Positions 22,101 through 33,862 of a stretch of 64,000 nucleotides of DNA are shown here, one piece after another (positions within the stretch are counted from its first letter, which is position 1; each line of letters opens with the position of its first letter). A program made the translations under genes and the position numbers. The DNA is from Phocoena phocoena. Its lineage: Eukaryota > Chordata > Mammalia > Artiodactyla > Phocoenidae. Location of the stretch: assembly GCF_963924675.1 (NCBI RefSeq), contig NW_027077444.1, forward strand, positions 86,180-150,179, written 5' to 3'. The notes beneath the pieces were generated by a model. It saw only the letters and a program-made list of their open reading frames with translations, was not told the DNA's origin and ran no database searches.

Positions 22101-24490
22101 ACTCCTGTCCTCGGTGATGAGGTCCCTCTGGCGTCAGGCTCTAACTGCTGGGCTCCCCAGGTTTTCTGATGTGAGCCCAGTGATGCCAGGACACTCGTGA
22201 AATGTTCCCATCCCCATGGCGATATGGGCCTTCTGCTCTGAGGTTCCAACGACTGGGTTGCTCACAGTTTCCTGATGTTAGCTCTCTGGTGTTAGTTCAC
22301 TCATTCCTAGATCCCATAGCCTCTGTACTCTGGGCCGCCTGCTGGGAAGTTCCAACTGCTGGGTTCCTCACCTTTTTTATTCTTTGGGCCCTGTGTTGGG
22401 AGGCTCCTCCTGCCTGTGTCACTCCCAGCCCCTTGGTGATGTAGGTCCTCTGGTTTGTGGCCACATGTGCCAGTTTCCTCATCTTTTAGTGATGTGGCCC
22501 CACTGGTGTGAGGACACTCATGCCTGGTTCCCGTCCCCTTGGTGATATGGGCCCTCTGGTGAGAGTCTGATCCTGGTTGGGTTCCTCACACTTCTTTGAG
22601 GTGGGCCGTCTGCTGTGAGGTCACTCCTGCCTGGCTGGCACACCCCGCCTTGGCGACGTGGGCCCTCTTGTGGTAGTTGGAACATGCTGGGAGCCTCCTC
22701 CCCTCAGTGATGAGGGCCCTCTGGCGTCAGGCCCTAACTGCTGGGTACCCACATTTTCTGATATGTGCTAAGTGGTGCGAGGACACTCCTGCCATGCTCC
22801 CAACACCTTGGGGATGTGGACCTTCTGCTCTGAGGTCCAAATGGCTGGGTTGCTCGCAGTTTCATGATGTGGACCCTCTGCTGTGAGTTTACTGCGGCCT
22901 GAATCGCATAGACTTGGTGCTCTTGGCCGCCTGCTGGGAGGTTCCCATTGCTGGATTCCTCAGCTTTTTTATTCTATGGGCCCTGTGTTGTGAGGCTACT
23001 CCTGCCTGCCTCATTCCGAGCCCCTTGGAGATGTGGGTCTTCTGGTTTAGGCCACATGTGCTGGGTTCCTCACCTTTCTATGATGTGGCCACACTGGTCT
23101 GAAGACTCTCCTGCCTGGTTCTGATCACCTTGGTGATGTGGGCCCTCTGGTGAGAGTCTTATCCTGGCTGTGTTCCTCACCCTTCTGTGAGGTAGGCCCT
23201 CTGCGGTGAGGTCACTCCTACCTGGCTGTCACACTTCACCTTGGCGACGTGGGACCTCAGTTGGGTGTTGGTGCCTGATTGGAGTCTCCTCCCCTTGGTA
23301 ATGAGGGCCCTCTGGCGTCAGGCCCTAACTCCTGGGTTCCCTAAATTCTCTGATGTGTGCCCTGTGGTGCGAGTACACTTCTGACAGGTTCCCAACCCCA
23401 TGGGAATGTGGGCCTTCTGCTCTGAGATCCCAACGCCTAGGTTGCTCACAGTTTCATGATGACGGCCCTCTGGTGTGAGATCACTCCGGCCTGGATCCCA
23501 TAGTCTCGCTGCTCCTGGCCGCCTGCTGGGAGGTTCCAACTGCGGGATTCTTCACCTTTTTAATTCTATGGTCCCTCTGTTTTGAGGCTCCTCCTGCCTG
23601 CCTCAATCCCAGCTCCCTTGTGATGTGTGTCCTCTGGTTTGAGGCCACGTGTGCTGGGTCCCTCACTTTTCGGTGATGTGGCCCCACTAGTGTGAGGACA
23701 CTCCTGCCTGGTTCCCATTCCCTTGGTGATGTGGGCCCTCTGGTGAGAATCTGATCCTCTTTAGTTCTTCACACTTCTGTGAGGTTGACCCTCTGCTCTG
23801 AGGTCACTCCTGCCTGGTTGTCGCACTCCGCATTGGCGACGTCGCCCCTCTGGTAGCAGTCGGAGCTGGCTGGGAGCCACCGCCCCTCGGTGATGAGGGC
23901 CCTCTGGCATCAGGCACTAATTGCTGGGCTCCCCACATTTTTTCATGTGTGCCCACTCTTGCGATGACACTCCTGCTTGTTTCCCTTCCCCATGGGGATG
24001 TGGGCCTTCTGCTCTGAGGTCACAACGGCTGGGTTGCTTACAGAATCACAATGAGGGCCCTCTGTTGTGAGTTCATGCCGGCCTGGATCTCATAGCCTCA
24101 GTGCTCTGGGCCGCCTGCTAGGAAGATCCAACTGCTGGTTTCCACACCTTTTGTATACAATGGGTCATGTGTTGTGAGGTTAATCCTGCCTGCCTCACTC
24201 CGAAACCCATGGTGATGTGGGTCCTCTGGTTTGAGGCCACATGTGCTGGGTACCTCAACTTTTGATGATGTGGCCCCACGGGTGTGAGGACACTCCTTCC
24301 TGGTTCCCATCACCTTGGTGATGTGGGCCCTCTGGGGAGAGTCTGATCCTGGCTGGGTTCCCTACCATTCTGTGAGGTGGGCCCTCTGATGTCAGGTCAC
24401 TCCTGCCTGGCTAGCTCACATCGCCTTGGCGACGTGGGCCCTCTGTTGGCCACTGGAGCATGCTGGGAGCCTCCTACTCCCGTGAATGAT
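19137..24490. repeat. GC-rich tandem repeat array, about 592-bp units with about 60-bp subrepeats
   Basis: Landmarks such as 'ttttttattctatgg' recur near 19.95, 20.59, 21.19, 21.78, 22.37, 22.96 and 23.55 kb, with a variant near 24.15 kb. This gives a period of about 590-595 bp and roughly nine units. Each unit is built from diverged subrepeats of about 60 bp sharing 'gatgtgggccctctg' and 'cactcctgcctgg'. The first unit is enlarged by an internal duplication of about 267 bp (blocks at 19341 and 19608) and an extra 55 bp near 20.12 kb. Many open frames arise on both strands from the repeat and show no protein family. I do not recognise the satellite. Confidence 0.9.
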
Positions 24491-24858
24491 GGCCCTGGAA
24501 AAAATGCATATGCCCTTTTTGGCCAAGTGCTTCATTGACGAGGTTCTGCCACTTCTCTTATGCTTTCAGAGCAATTCACGTCTACCTCCTGAAATCGGAT
24601 TCCAGCAATTCTGCCCCACTTTCAAGTCCTCTTCGCAGCCTTAATTCAATATATTTTTGTACGATTTCTGTCATTTATAAGTCTGCAGGTATGTGAATGA
24701 CAGTGCCCCTGAGCTCCTTTCCTCAACTCGCTTTCTTGTGAGCTGGGCACAAAACCGCAGGATTGCTTCAGGCCCTAATCTTGTTCCAGCACGGCATGCT
24801 GAGCCTTTGGTTAATTCCTTTTCCTGTTGGGAAATGAGTGTTAAAATTGCCCGTGCAT
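24491..24858. repeat. Satellite monomer resumes at the right palindrome arm
   Basis: After the GC-rich array the sequence passes into 'ggaaaaaatgcatatgcc', the right half of the palindrome, and continues as ordinary monomer to 'aattgcccgtgca'. The left arm is absent. The monomer is then interrupted by an L1 insertion and continues at 25529. Confidence 0.88.
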
Positions 24859-25528
24859 ACTGGGCATATACCCTGAGAAAACCAAAATTCAAAAAGAGTC
24901 ATGTACCAAAATGTTCATTGCAGCTCTATTTACAATAGCCCGGAGATGGAAAGAACCTAAGCGCCCATCATCGGACGAATGGATAAAGAAGATGTGGCAC
25001 ATATACACAATGGAATATTACTCAGCCTTAAAAAGAAATGAAACTGAGTTATTTGTAATGAGATGGATAGACCTAGAGTCTGTCATACAGAGTGAAGTAA
25101 GTCAGAAAGAAAAAGACAAATAGCGTATGCTAACACATATATATGGAATTTAAAGGAAAAAAATGTCATGAAGAACCTAGGGATAAGACAGGAATAGAGG
25201 CGCAGACCTACTGGAGAACGGAATTGAGGATATGGGGAGGGGGAATGGTGAGTTTTGACAGGGCGAGAGAGAGTCATGGACATATACACACTAACAAATG
25301 TAGTAAGGTAGATAGCAAGGGGGAAGCAGCCGCAAGGCACAGGGATATTAGCTCGGGGCGTTGGGACAGCCTGGAGGGGTGGAAGGGGGAGAGAGGGAGG
25401 GAGGGAGACACAAGAGGGAAGACACAGGGAGCATATGTATATGTATAGCTGATTCACTTTGTTATAAAGCAAAAACTAACACACCATTGTAAAGCAATTA
25501 TACCCCAATAAAGATGTTAAAAAAAATA
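24859..25528 (+). mobile_element. 5'-truncated LINE-1 insertion, sense, with target-site duplication
   Basis: The insert starts inside ORF2 ('tactgggcatataccctg') and encodes the ORF2 carboxyl end, open from 24911 to a stop at 25123 with 'MWHIYTMEYYSALKRN'. It continues through a 3' UTR with a purine-rich tract (about 25372-25410) and ends in 'ccaataaagatgttaaaaaa'. The satellite motif 'ttgcccgtgca' appears on both sides, consistent with a target-site duplication of about 11 bp or more. The tail consensus is of the cetartiodactyl, probably cetacean, type. The insertion is present in both HOR copies. Confidence 0.93.
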
Positions 25529-26880
25529 TTTGCCCGTGCACACACCTACAGATAGTCTCCCATTGGTTCTCCTTATTCCTGTTCATCTTGCGCAGAAATT
25601 GCAAACAGTGCCAAACAGGAGGTTAAAGGCACTGACTCTCCAAATGGGGAGAGTGTAAGAAAAGGGTCTGGAATGGTGAACCTGAGTACCAGGGGACGAA
25701 AACAGACATGTATGTAAAAAGGTTTCCCAGTCACACGGTGGAGCATACTCTGGGTTTCCCATGCAAATTTTAGCAGAAGGAAGAATCCCTTGACCCTGGA
25801 GAGTTGGGAACCATGGAATGGGTACCAGGCAGTATGACATCAAAGGGTCTGCATTTGCTCACTGAACCTCACCAATGCTATAAGCCCAAAGGGTCAAGCC
25901 TTATCTCTCACCCAGCTCTGGGTGTAGATGTGGTAAACCAGGTTGCATCACATGCCCAGTGTGAGTTATTTAAGAATTGCTCTCTATTTCACTGTCATTG
26001 TGTTTTGTTTTTGAAATTTTTTTTGACACTGGGATTTATCGGATTTTCACTGCTGCGTTAATGCCGCTGTACACACTCTTGATTCTCTTACGGAGACATA
26101 AATATCCACGGGTTTTAAGATTCTTCCTAGTCAGGTATATTCCTAGGCGTTGAATATGTGGTGTTGAGTCCATTTCGTTGAGCAAGGAGTAGGTCTTGTC
26201 TATTACATATTTGGCTTATGGAACGGTATCTGTGCTAATTTCAGTCTCTGGTTTTATGCAGCACTCCAACGCACCTTTCTCCATAAGAAAGCACAAGTTG
26301 GTTTTCTAAATTTGAGACTGTTCTGTTTTGTAATTCAGTTCATGTGTAGTCAAGTTTACATACTGTGTATTAGTGATATTTTATGATGTTTCTTTTTATG
26401 TGTGACTTATTTCACGTAGAATCACCATACCTGTATCCACTCACTATGCCACTACGGGCCTGATGACACAGATTTCATTGCTGAGTGATATTCCATTGTA
26501 CGTACGTACCACAACTTCTTTATCCATTCTTTGCTCTCTGAGATATTTACCTGGTACTGTAAACGAGGTTCTTGTGAACAGAGAGGTCCCAAACTTTGAG
26601 GTGGCTGGGTGTTTTTGATTTTAATTTCCCTAAGCTGTAGGACCATAAGTGGAAGTGCCATAGGCTGTGTTGCTTTGTTTCTTACGTGTTTCAGGAAACA
26701 CATAACACTTCTCCAGAATGGCTGTCGGCAATTTACATCATATGCATCAGCATAATAAGGATCCCTGTTTTCCATTGCCTGTCCTCCGTTTCTGGATTTT
26801 ACAATTTTTTTAAATGGCCCTTTTGCCCTGGGGGGCACTGAGATTTCATTGTAGTGCAGGTTTATTTACAAGCTTCTTGG
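25529..26880. repeat. Satellite monomer, continuation after the L1 insertion
   Basis: The unit continues from 'ttgcccgtgcacacaccta' to the next palindrome. Removing the L1 and adding the missing left arm gives about 1,750 bp, the normal monomer length. It is moderately diverged from canonical units, for example 'gaaattttttttgacactggg' and 'acgtacgtaccac'. Confidence 0.9.
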
Positions 26881-28626
26881 TTGGCCAAAAAGTGCGTATG
26901 CGTTTTTTCCTGAATATATTTAGGGAAAAAAGCATCCGCACTTTTTGGACAAGTGCATCATTATCGACGTTCTGCCTCTTTTCCTATTCTTTAAGTGCAA
27001 TTCCAGTTTAACCCTTCAATCGTTTTCCTGAATTTCTGCCCCGCTTTCAAGTCCCCTTTGCAGGCTTACTTCAATATATTTTTGGAGGATAGCTGTCATT
27101 TATAACTCTGCAGGTTTGTGAATTACAGTGCCCCTGAGCTCCTTTCTTCAACTCGCTTTCTTGTGAGCTGGGCACAAAACCACAGGATTGCTTCAGGCAC
27201 TAATCTCTTTCCAGCAGGGCACGCTGAGCGTTTGGTTAATTCCTCTTCCTGGTGGGAAATGAGCATTACATTTGCCCGTGCAGACACCTACAGCTAGTCT
27301 CTCATTGGTTCTCCCTATTCCTGTTCATCTTGCACAGAAATTGCAAGCTGTGCCAAAGAGGAGGTTAAAGGCACTGACTCTCCAAGCGGGGAGAGTGTTA
27401 GTAAAGCATCTGGAATGGTGAGCCTGAGGACCAGGATACGAAAACTGAGATGCATTTTAAATCGTTTCCCAATCACACGGTGGACGATACTCTGGGTTTC
27501 CCATGCATGTTTTAGCTGGAGGAAGAATCCCTTGAAACTGGAGAGTTGGGACCCATGGAATGGGTACCATGCAGTATGACTTCAAAGGGTCTGCATTTGC
27601 TCACCAAAACTCACCAATGCTTTCAGCCTGAAGTGTCCAGCCTTATGTCTCAACCAGCTGTGGGTGTAGATGTGGTCAATCCCGGTTGCATCACATGCCC
27701 TGAGTGAATTGTTTAAGAATTGCTCTCTATTTCACTGTCTTTGTGTTTTGTTTTTGAAATTTATTTTGACAATGGGATTTATCGGATTTTCACTGCTGCG
27801 TTTATGCCGCTGTACACACGCTTGATTCTCTTACGGAGACATATAAATCCATGGGTTTTAAGATTCTTCCTAGTCAGGTATATTCCTAGGCGTTGAATAT
27901 GTGGTTTTGAGTCCATTTCGTTGAGCAAGGAGTAGGTCTTGTCTATTACATATTTGGCTTATGGAAAGTTATCTGTGCTAATTTCATTCTCTGGTTTTAT
28001 GCAGCATCCCAACGCACATTTCCCAATAAGCAAGCACTAGTTGGTTTTCAAAATTTGAGACCCTGTTCTGTTTTGTAATTCAGTTCATGTGTAGTTAAAT
28101 TTACATTCCGTGTATTAGTGATATCTTATGATGTTTCTTTTTCTGTGTGATATAGTTCACGTAGAATCACCGTACCTGCATCCACTCACTATGCCGCTAC
28201 GGGCCTGATGACACACATTTCATTGCTGAGTGATATTGCATTGCACGTACGTGCCACAACTTCTTTATCCATTTTTTGCTTTCTGGGTTATTTACCTGGT
28301 ACTGTAGACGAGCTTCTTGTGAACACAGCCGTCCCAAACATTGGTGTGGCTGTCTGTTTTTGATTTTAATTTCCCTAAGCTATAGGACCATAAGTGCAAG
28401 TGACATAGGCTGTGTTGCTTTGTTTCTTACGTGTTTCAGGAAACACCATACACTTCTCCAGGGTGGCTGCTGGCAATTTACATCCTGCCAATCAGCATAA
28501 CAAGGCTCCCTCTTCTCCATATCCTGTCCTACCTTTCTAGATTTTACACTTTTTTCAGATGGCCCTTTTGCCAGGGGGTCAGTGAGACTTCATTGTAGTG
28601 CAGATTTCCTTTACAGGCTTGCTTGG
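26881..28626. repeat. Leading monomer of HOR B with palindrome at 26881-26952
   Basis: Length is 1746 bp. The palindrome is of the T/A arm type but its centre is damaged ('gaatatatttaggg'). The unit is nearly identical to the window's first monomer and to the start of HOR C. Confidence 0.93.
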
Positions 28627-30372
28627 TTGGCCAAAAAGGGCGTATGCGTTTTTTCCTGAATATATTCAGGAAAAAACGCATACGCCCTTTTTGGCCAAGT
28701 GCATCATTGTCGAGGTTGTGCCTCTTTTCCTATGCTTTCAGGGCAATTCCAGTCTACCCCCTGCAATCGTTTTCCTGAAATTCTGCCCCGCTTTCAAGTC
28801 CCCTTCGAACGCTTACTTCAATATATTTTTGGAGGATAGCTGTCATTTATAACTCTGCAGGTTTGTGAATTACAGTGCCCCTGAGCTCCTTTCTTCAACT
28901 CGCTTTCTTGTGAGATGGGCACAAAACCGCAGGATTGCTTCAGGCCCTAATCTGTTTCCAGCAGGGCACACTGAGCCTTTGTTTAATTCCTCTTCCTGGT
29001 GAGAAATGAGCGTTACATTAGCCCGTGCAGAAACCTACAGCTAGTCTCTCATGGGTTCTCCCTATTCCTGTTCATCTTGCACAGAAATTGCAAGCTGTGC
29101 CAAACAGGAGGTTAAAGGCACTGACTCTCCAAGCGGGGAGAGTGTTAGTAAAGCATCTGGAATGGTGAACCCGAGGACCAGGATACGAAAACTGAGATGC
29201 ATTTTAAATCGTTTCCCAATCACACGGTGGACGATACTCTGGGTTTCCAATGCATGTTTTAGCTGGAGGAAGAATCCCTTGAACCTGGAGAGTTGGGACC
29301 CATGGAATGGGTACCATGCAGTATGACTTCAAAGGGTCTACATTTGCTCACCGATACTCACCAATGCTATCAGCCTGAAGTGTCCAGCCTTATGTCTCAA
29401 CCAGCTCTGTGTGTAGATGTGGTCAATCCCGGTTGCATCACGTGACCTGAGTGAATTATTTAAGAATTGCTTTCTATTTCACTGTCTTTGTGTTTTGTTT
29501 TCGAAATTTATTTTGATAATGGGATTTATCGGATTATCACTGCTGCGTTTCGGCCGCTGTACACACGCTTGATTCTCTTACGGAAACATATATATCTATG
29601 GGTTTTAAGATTCCTCTTAGTCATGTATATTCGTAGGCGTTGAACATGTGGTGTTGGGTCTATTTCTTTGAGCAAGTGGTAGGTCTTGTCTATTATATAT
29701 TTGGCTTATGGAAAGTTATCTGTGCTAATTTCAGTCTCTGGTTTTATGCAGCACCCCAATGCACCTTTCCCCATAAGCAAGCTCTAGTTGGTTTTCTAAA
29801 TTTGAGACCCTGTTTTGTTTTGTAATTCAGTTCATGTGTAGTCAAGTTTACATTCCGTGTATCAGTGATATCTTATGATGTTTCTATTTCTGTGTGACGT
29901 AGTTCACGTAGAATCACCGTACCTGCATCCATTCACTATGCCGCTACGGGCCTGATGACACAGATTTCATTGCTGAGTAATACTGCATTGCACGTACGTG
30001 CCACAACTTCTTTATCCATTTTTTGCTTTCTGGGATATTTACCTGGTACTGTAGACGAGCTTTCTGTGAACACAGCCGTCCCAAACATTGGGGTGGCTGT
30101 CTGTTCTTGATTTTTATTTCCCTAAGCTATAGGACCATAAGTGCAAGTGCCATAGGCTGTGTTGCTTTATTTCTTACGTGTTTCAGGAAACACCATACAC
30201 TTCTCCAGGGTGGCTGTTGGCAATTTACATCCTGCCAATCGGCATAACAAGGCTCACTGTTCTCCATATCCTGTCCTACCTTTCTGGATTTTACACTTTT
30301 TTCAGATGGCCCTTATGCCCGTGGGGCAGTGAGACTTCATTGTCGTGCAGATTTCTTTACAGGCTTGCTTGG
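28627..30372. repeat. Satellite monomer b1, palindrome 28627-28698
   Basis: Length is 1746 bp. The palindrome is a perfect G/C type. It shares 'cgaacgcttac' with a1 (1659) over its first part only. The second part, with 'gttgaacatgtgg' and 'tatttctttgagcaagtgg', resembles monomers at 6899 and 35609. Confidence 0.93.
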
Positions 30373-32116
30373 TTGGCCAAAAAGTGCGTATGCATTTTTT
30401 CCTGAATATATTCAGGAAAAAACACATACGCACTTTTTGGCCAAGTGCATCGTCGACGTTCTGCCTCTTTTCCTATGCTTTCAAGGCAATTCCAGTCTAC
30501 CCCCTGCAATCGTTTTCCTGAAATTCTGCCCCGCTTTCCAGTCCCCTTCGCAGGCTTACTTCAATTTATTTTTGGAGGATAGCTGTTATTTATAACTCTG
30601 CAGGTTTTTGAATTACAGTGCCCCTGAGCTCCTTTCTTCAACTCGCTTTCTTGTGAGCTGGGCACAAAACCGCAGGATTGCTTCAGGCCCTAATCTGTTT
30701 CCAGCAGGGCACACTGAGCCTTTGTTTAATTCCCCTTCCTGGTGGGCAATGAGCGTTACATTTGCCCGTGCAGACACCTACAGCTAGTCTCTCATTGGTT
30801 CTCCCTATTCCTGTTCATCTTGCACAGAAATTGCAAGCTGTGCCAAAGAGGAGGTTAAAGGCACTGACTCTCCAAGCGGGGAGAGTGTTAGTAAAGCATC
30901 TGGAATGGTGAACCCGAGGACCAGGATACGAAAACTGAGATGCATTTTAAATCGTTTCCCAATCACACGGTGGACGATACTCTGGGTTTCCCATGCATGT
31001 TTTAGCTGGAGGAAGAATCCCTTGAACCTGGAGAGTTGGGACCCATGGAATGGGTACCATGCAGTATGACTTCAAAGGGTCTGCATTTGCTCACCGAAAC
31101 TCACCAATGCTATCAGCCTGAAGTGTCCAGCCTTATGTCTCAACCAGCTCTGGGTGTAGATGTGTTAAATCCCGGTTGCATCACATGCCCTGAGTGAATT
31201 ATTTAAGAATTGCTCTCTATTTCACTGTCTTTGTGTTTTGCTTTCGAAATTTATTTTGATAATGGGATTTATCGGATTTTCACTACTGCGTTTCGGCCGC
31301 TGTACACACGCTTGATTCTCTTACGGAGACATATATATCCATGGGTTTTAAGATTCTTCCTAGTCAGGTATATTCCTAGGCGTTGAATATGTGGTGTTGG
31401 GTCCATTTCGTTGAGCAAGGAGTAGGTCTTGTCTATTACATATTTGGCTTATGGAAAGTTATCTGTGCTAATTTCAGTCTCTGGTTTTATGCAGCACCCC
31501 AAGGCTCCTTTCCCCATAAGCAAGCACTAGTTGCTTTTCTAAATTTGAGACCCTGTTCTGTTTTGTAATTCAGTTCATGTGTAGTCAAGTTTACATTCCG
31601 TGTATTAGTGATATCTTATGATGTTTCTTTTTCTGTGTGACGTAGTTCACGTAGAATCACCGTACCTGCATCCACTCACTATGCCGCTACGGGCCTGATG
31701 ACACAGATTTCATTGCTGAGTGATATTGCATTGTACGTACGTGCCACAACTTCTTTATCCATTTTTTGATTTCTGGGATATTTACCTGATACTGTAGACG
31801 AGCTTCTTGTGAACACAGCCGTCCCAAATATTGGGGTGGCTGTCTGTTTTTGATTTTAATTTCCGTAAGCTATAGGACCATAAGTGGAAGTGCCATAGGC
31901 TGTGTTGCTTTGTTTCTTACGTGTTTCAGGAAACACCATACACTTCTCCAGGGTGGCTGCTGGCAATTTACATCCTGCCAATCAGCATAACAAGGCTCCC
32001 TGTTCTCCATATCCTGTCCTACCTTTCAGGATTTTACACTTTTTTCAGATGGCCCTCTTGCCCTAGGGGCAGTGAGACTTCATTGTAGTGCAGATTTCCT
32101 TTACAGGCTTGCTTGG
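30373..32116. repeat. Satellite monomer b2, palindrome 30373-30444
   Basis: Length is 1744 bp. The palindrome is T/A type, with inner arm changes on both sides ('tatgcatttttt' on the left, 'aaaaaacacata' on the right). Immediately after it there is a three-base deletion ('gtgcatcgtcgacg' against 'gtgcatcattgtcgacg'). It is absent as a unit from HOR A. Confidence 0.93.
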
Positions 32117-33862
32117 TTGGCCAAAAAGGGCGTATGCGTTTTTTCCTGAATATATTCAGGAAAAAACGCATACGCCCTTTTTGGCCAAGTGCATCCTTGT
32201 CGACGTTGTGCCTCTTTTCCTATGCTTTCAGGGCAATTCCAGTCTACCCACTGCAATCGTTTTCCTGAAATTCTGCCCGCTTTCAAGTCCCCTTCGCAGG
32301 CTTACTTCAATATACTTTTGGAAGATAGCTGTCATTTATAACTCTGTAGGTTTGTGAATTACAGTGCCCCTGAGCTCCTTTCTTCACCTCGCTTTCTTGT
32401 GAGCTGGGCACAAAACCACAGGATTGCTTCAGGCCCTAATCTGTTTCCAGCAGGGCACACTGAGCCTTTGTTTAATTCCCATTCCTGGTGGGCAATGAGC
32501 GTTACATTTGCCCGTGCAGACACCTACAGCTAGTCTCTCATTGGTTCTCCCTATTCCTGTTCATCTTGAACAGAAATTGCAAGCTGTGCCAAAGAGGAGG
32601 TTAAAGGCACTGACTCTCCAAGCGGCGAGAGTGTTAGTAAAGCATCTGGAATGGTGAACGCGAGGACCAGGATACGAAAACTGAGATGCATTTTAAATCG
32701 TTTCCCAATCACACGGTGGACGATACTCTGGGGTTCCCATGCATGTTTTAGCTGGAGGAAGAATCCCTTGAACCTGGAGAGTTGGGACCCATGGAATGGG
32801 TACCATGCAGTATGACTTCAAAGGGTCTGCTTTTGCTCACCGAAACTCACCAGTGCTATCAGTCTGAAGTGTCCAGCCTTATGTCTCAACCAGCTCTGGG
32901 TGTAGATGTGTTAAATCCCGGTTGCATCACATGCCCTGAGTGAATTATTTAAGAATTGCTCTCTATTTCACTGTCTTTGTGTTTTGTTTTCGAAATTTAT
33001 TTTGATAATGGGATTTATCGGATTTTCACTACTGCGTTTCGGCCGCTGTACACACGCTTGATTCTCTTACGGAGACATATATATCCATGGGTTTTAAGAT
33101 TCTTCCTAATCAGGTATATTCCTAGGCGTTGAATATGTGGTGTTGGGTCCATTTCGTTGAGCAAGGAGTAGGTCTTGTCTATTACATATTTGGCTTATGG
33201 AAAGTTATCTGTGCTAATTTCAGTCTCTGGTTTTATGCAGCACCCGAACGCACCTTTCCCCATAAGCAAGCACTAGTTGGTTTTCTAAATTTGAGACCCT
33301 GTTCTGTTTTGTAATTCAGTTCATGTGTAGTCAAGTTTACATTCCGTGTATTAGTGATATCTTCTGATGTTTCTTTTTCTGTGTGACGTAGTTCACGTAG
33401 AATCACCGTACCTGCATCCACTCACTATGCCGCTACGGGCCTGATGACACAGATTTCATTGCTGAGTGATATTGCATTGTACGTACGTGCCACAACTTCT
33501 TTATCCATTTTTTGCTTTCTGGGATATTTACCTGATACTGTAGACGAGCTTCTTGTGAACACAGCCATCCCAAATATTGGGGTGGCTGTCTGTTTTTGAT
33601 TTTAATTTCCGTAAGCTATAGGACCATAAGTTGAAGTGCCATAGGCTGTGTTGCTTTGTTTCTTACGTGTTTCAGGAAACACCATACACTTCTCCAGGGT
33701 GGCTGCTGGCAATTTACATCCTGCCAATCAGCATAACAAGGCTCCCTGTTCTCCATATCCTGTCCTACCTTTCAGGATTTTACACTTTTTTCAGATGGCC
33801 CTTTTGCCCGGGGGGCAGTGAGACTTCATTGTAGTGCAGATTTCCTTTACAGGCTTGCTTGG
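32117..33862. repeat. Satellite monomer b3, palindrome 32117-32188
   Basis: Length is 1746 bp with a perfect G/C palindrome. The body markers 'cttgaacagaaattgc' and 'caagcggcgag' are shared with a1 in HOR A. One base is lost at 'attctgcccgctttc'. Confidence 0.93.

Larger units (their letters stand above)
1..26880. repeat. Higher-order repeat copy A (5' end cut by window)
   Basis: This HOR copy contains one leading monomer, six canonical 1.75-kb monomers, a diverged monomer, a captured composite block, a second diverged monomer, a GC-rich tandem array and an L1-interrupted monomer. Position 2 aligns with 26969 in copy B, so about 87 bases are missing on the left. The offset is 26,967 at the left edge and becomes 26,968 after a one-base deletion near 821. 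The right two thirds align with copy B at a constant offset of 35,696. Copy A has five fewer monomers than copy B. Boundaries are arbitrary; I placed them at the palindrome that starts the leading monomer. Confidence 0.93.

Noticed and set aside
24911..25123. 70-codon frame as a separate gene
   Set aside because: It is the carboxyl end of L1 ORF2 inside a truncated insertion, so it was annotated as part of the mobile element.
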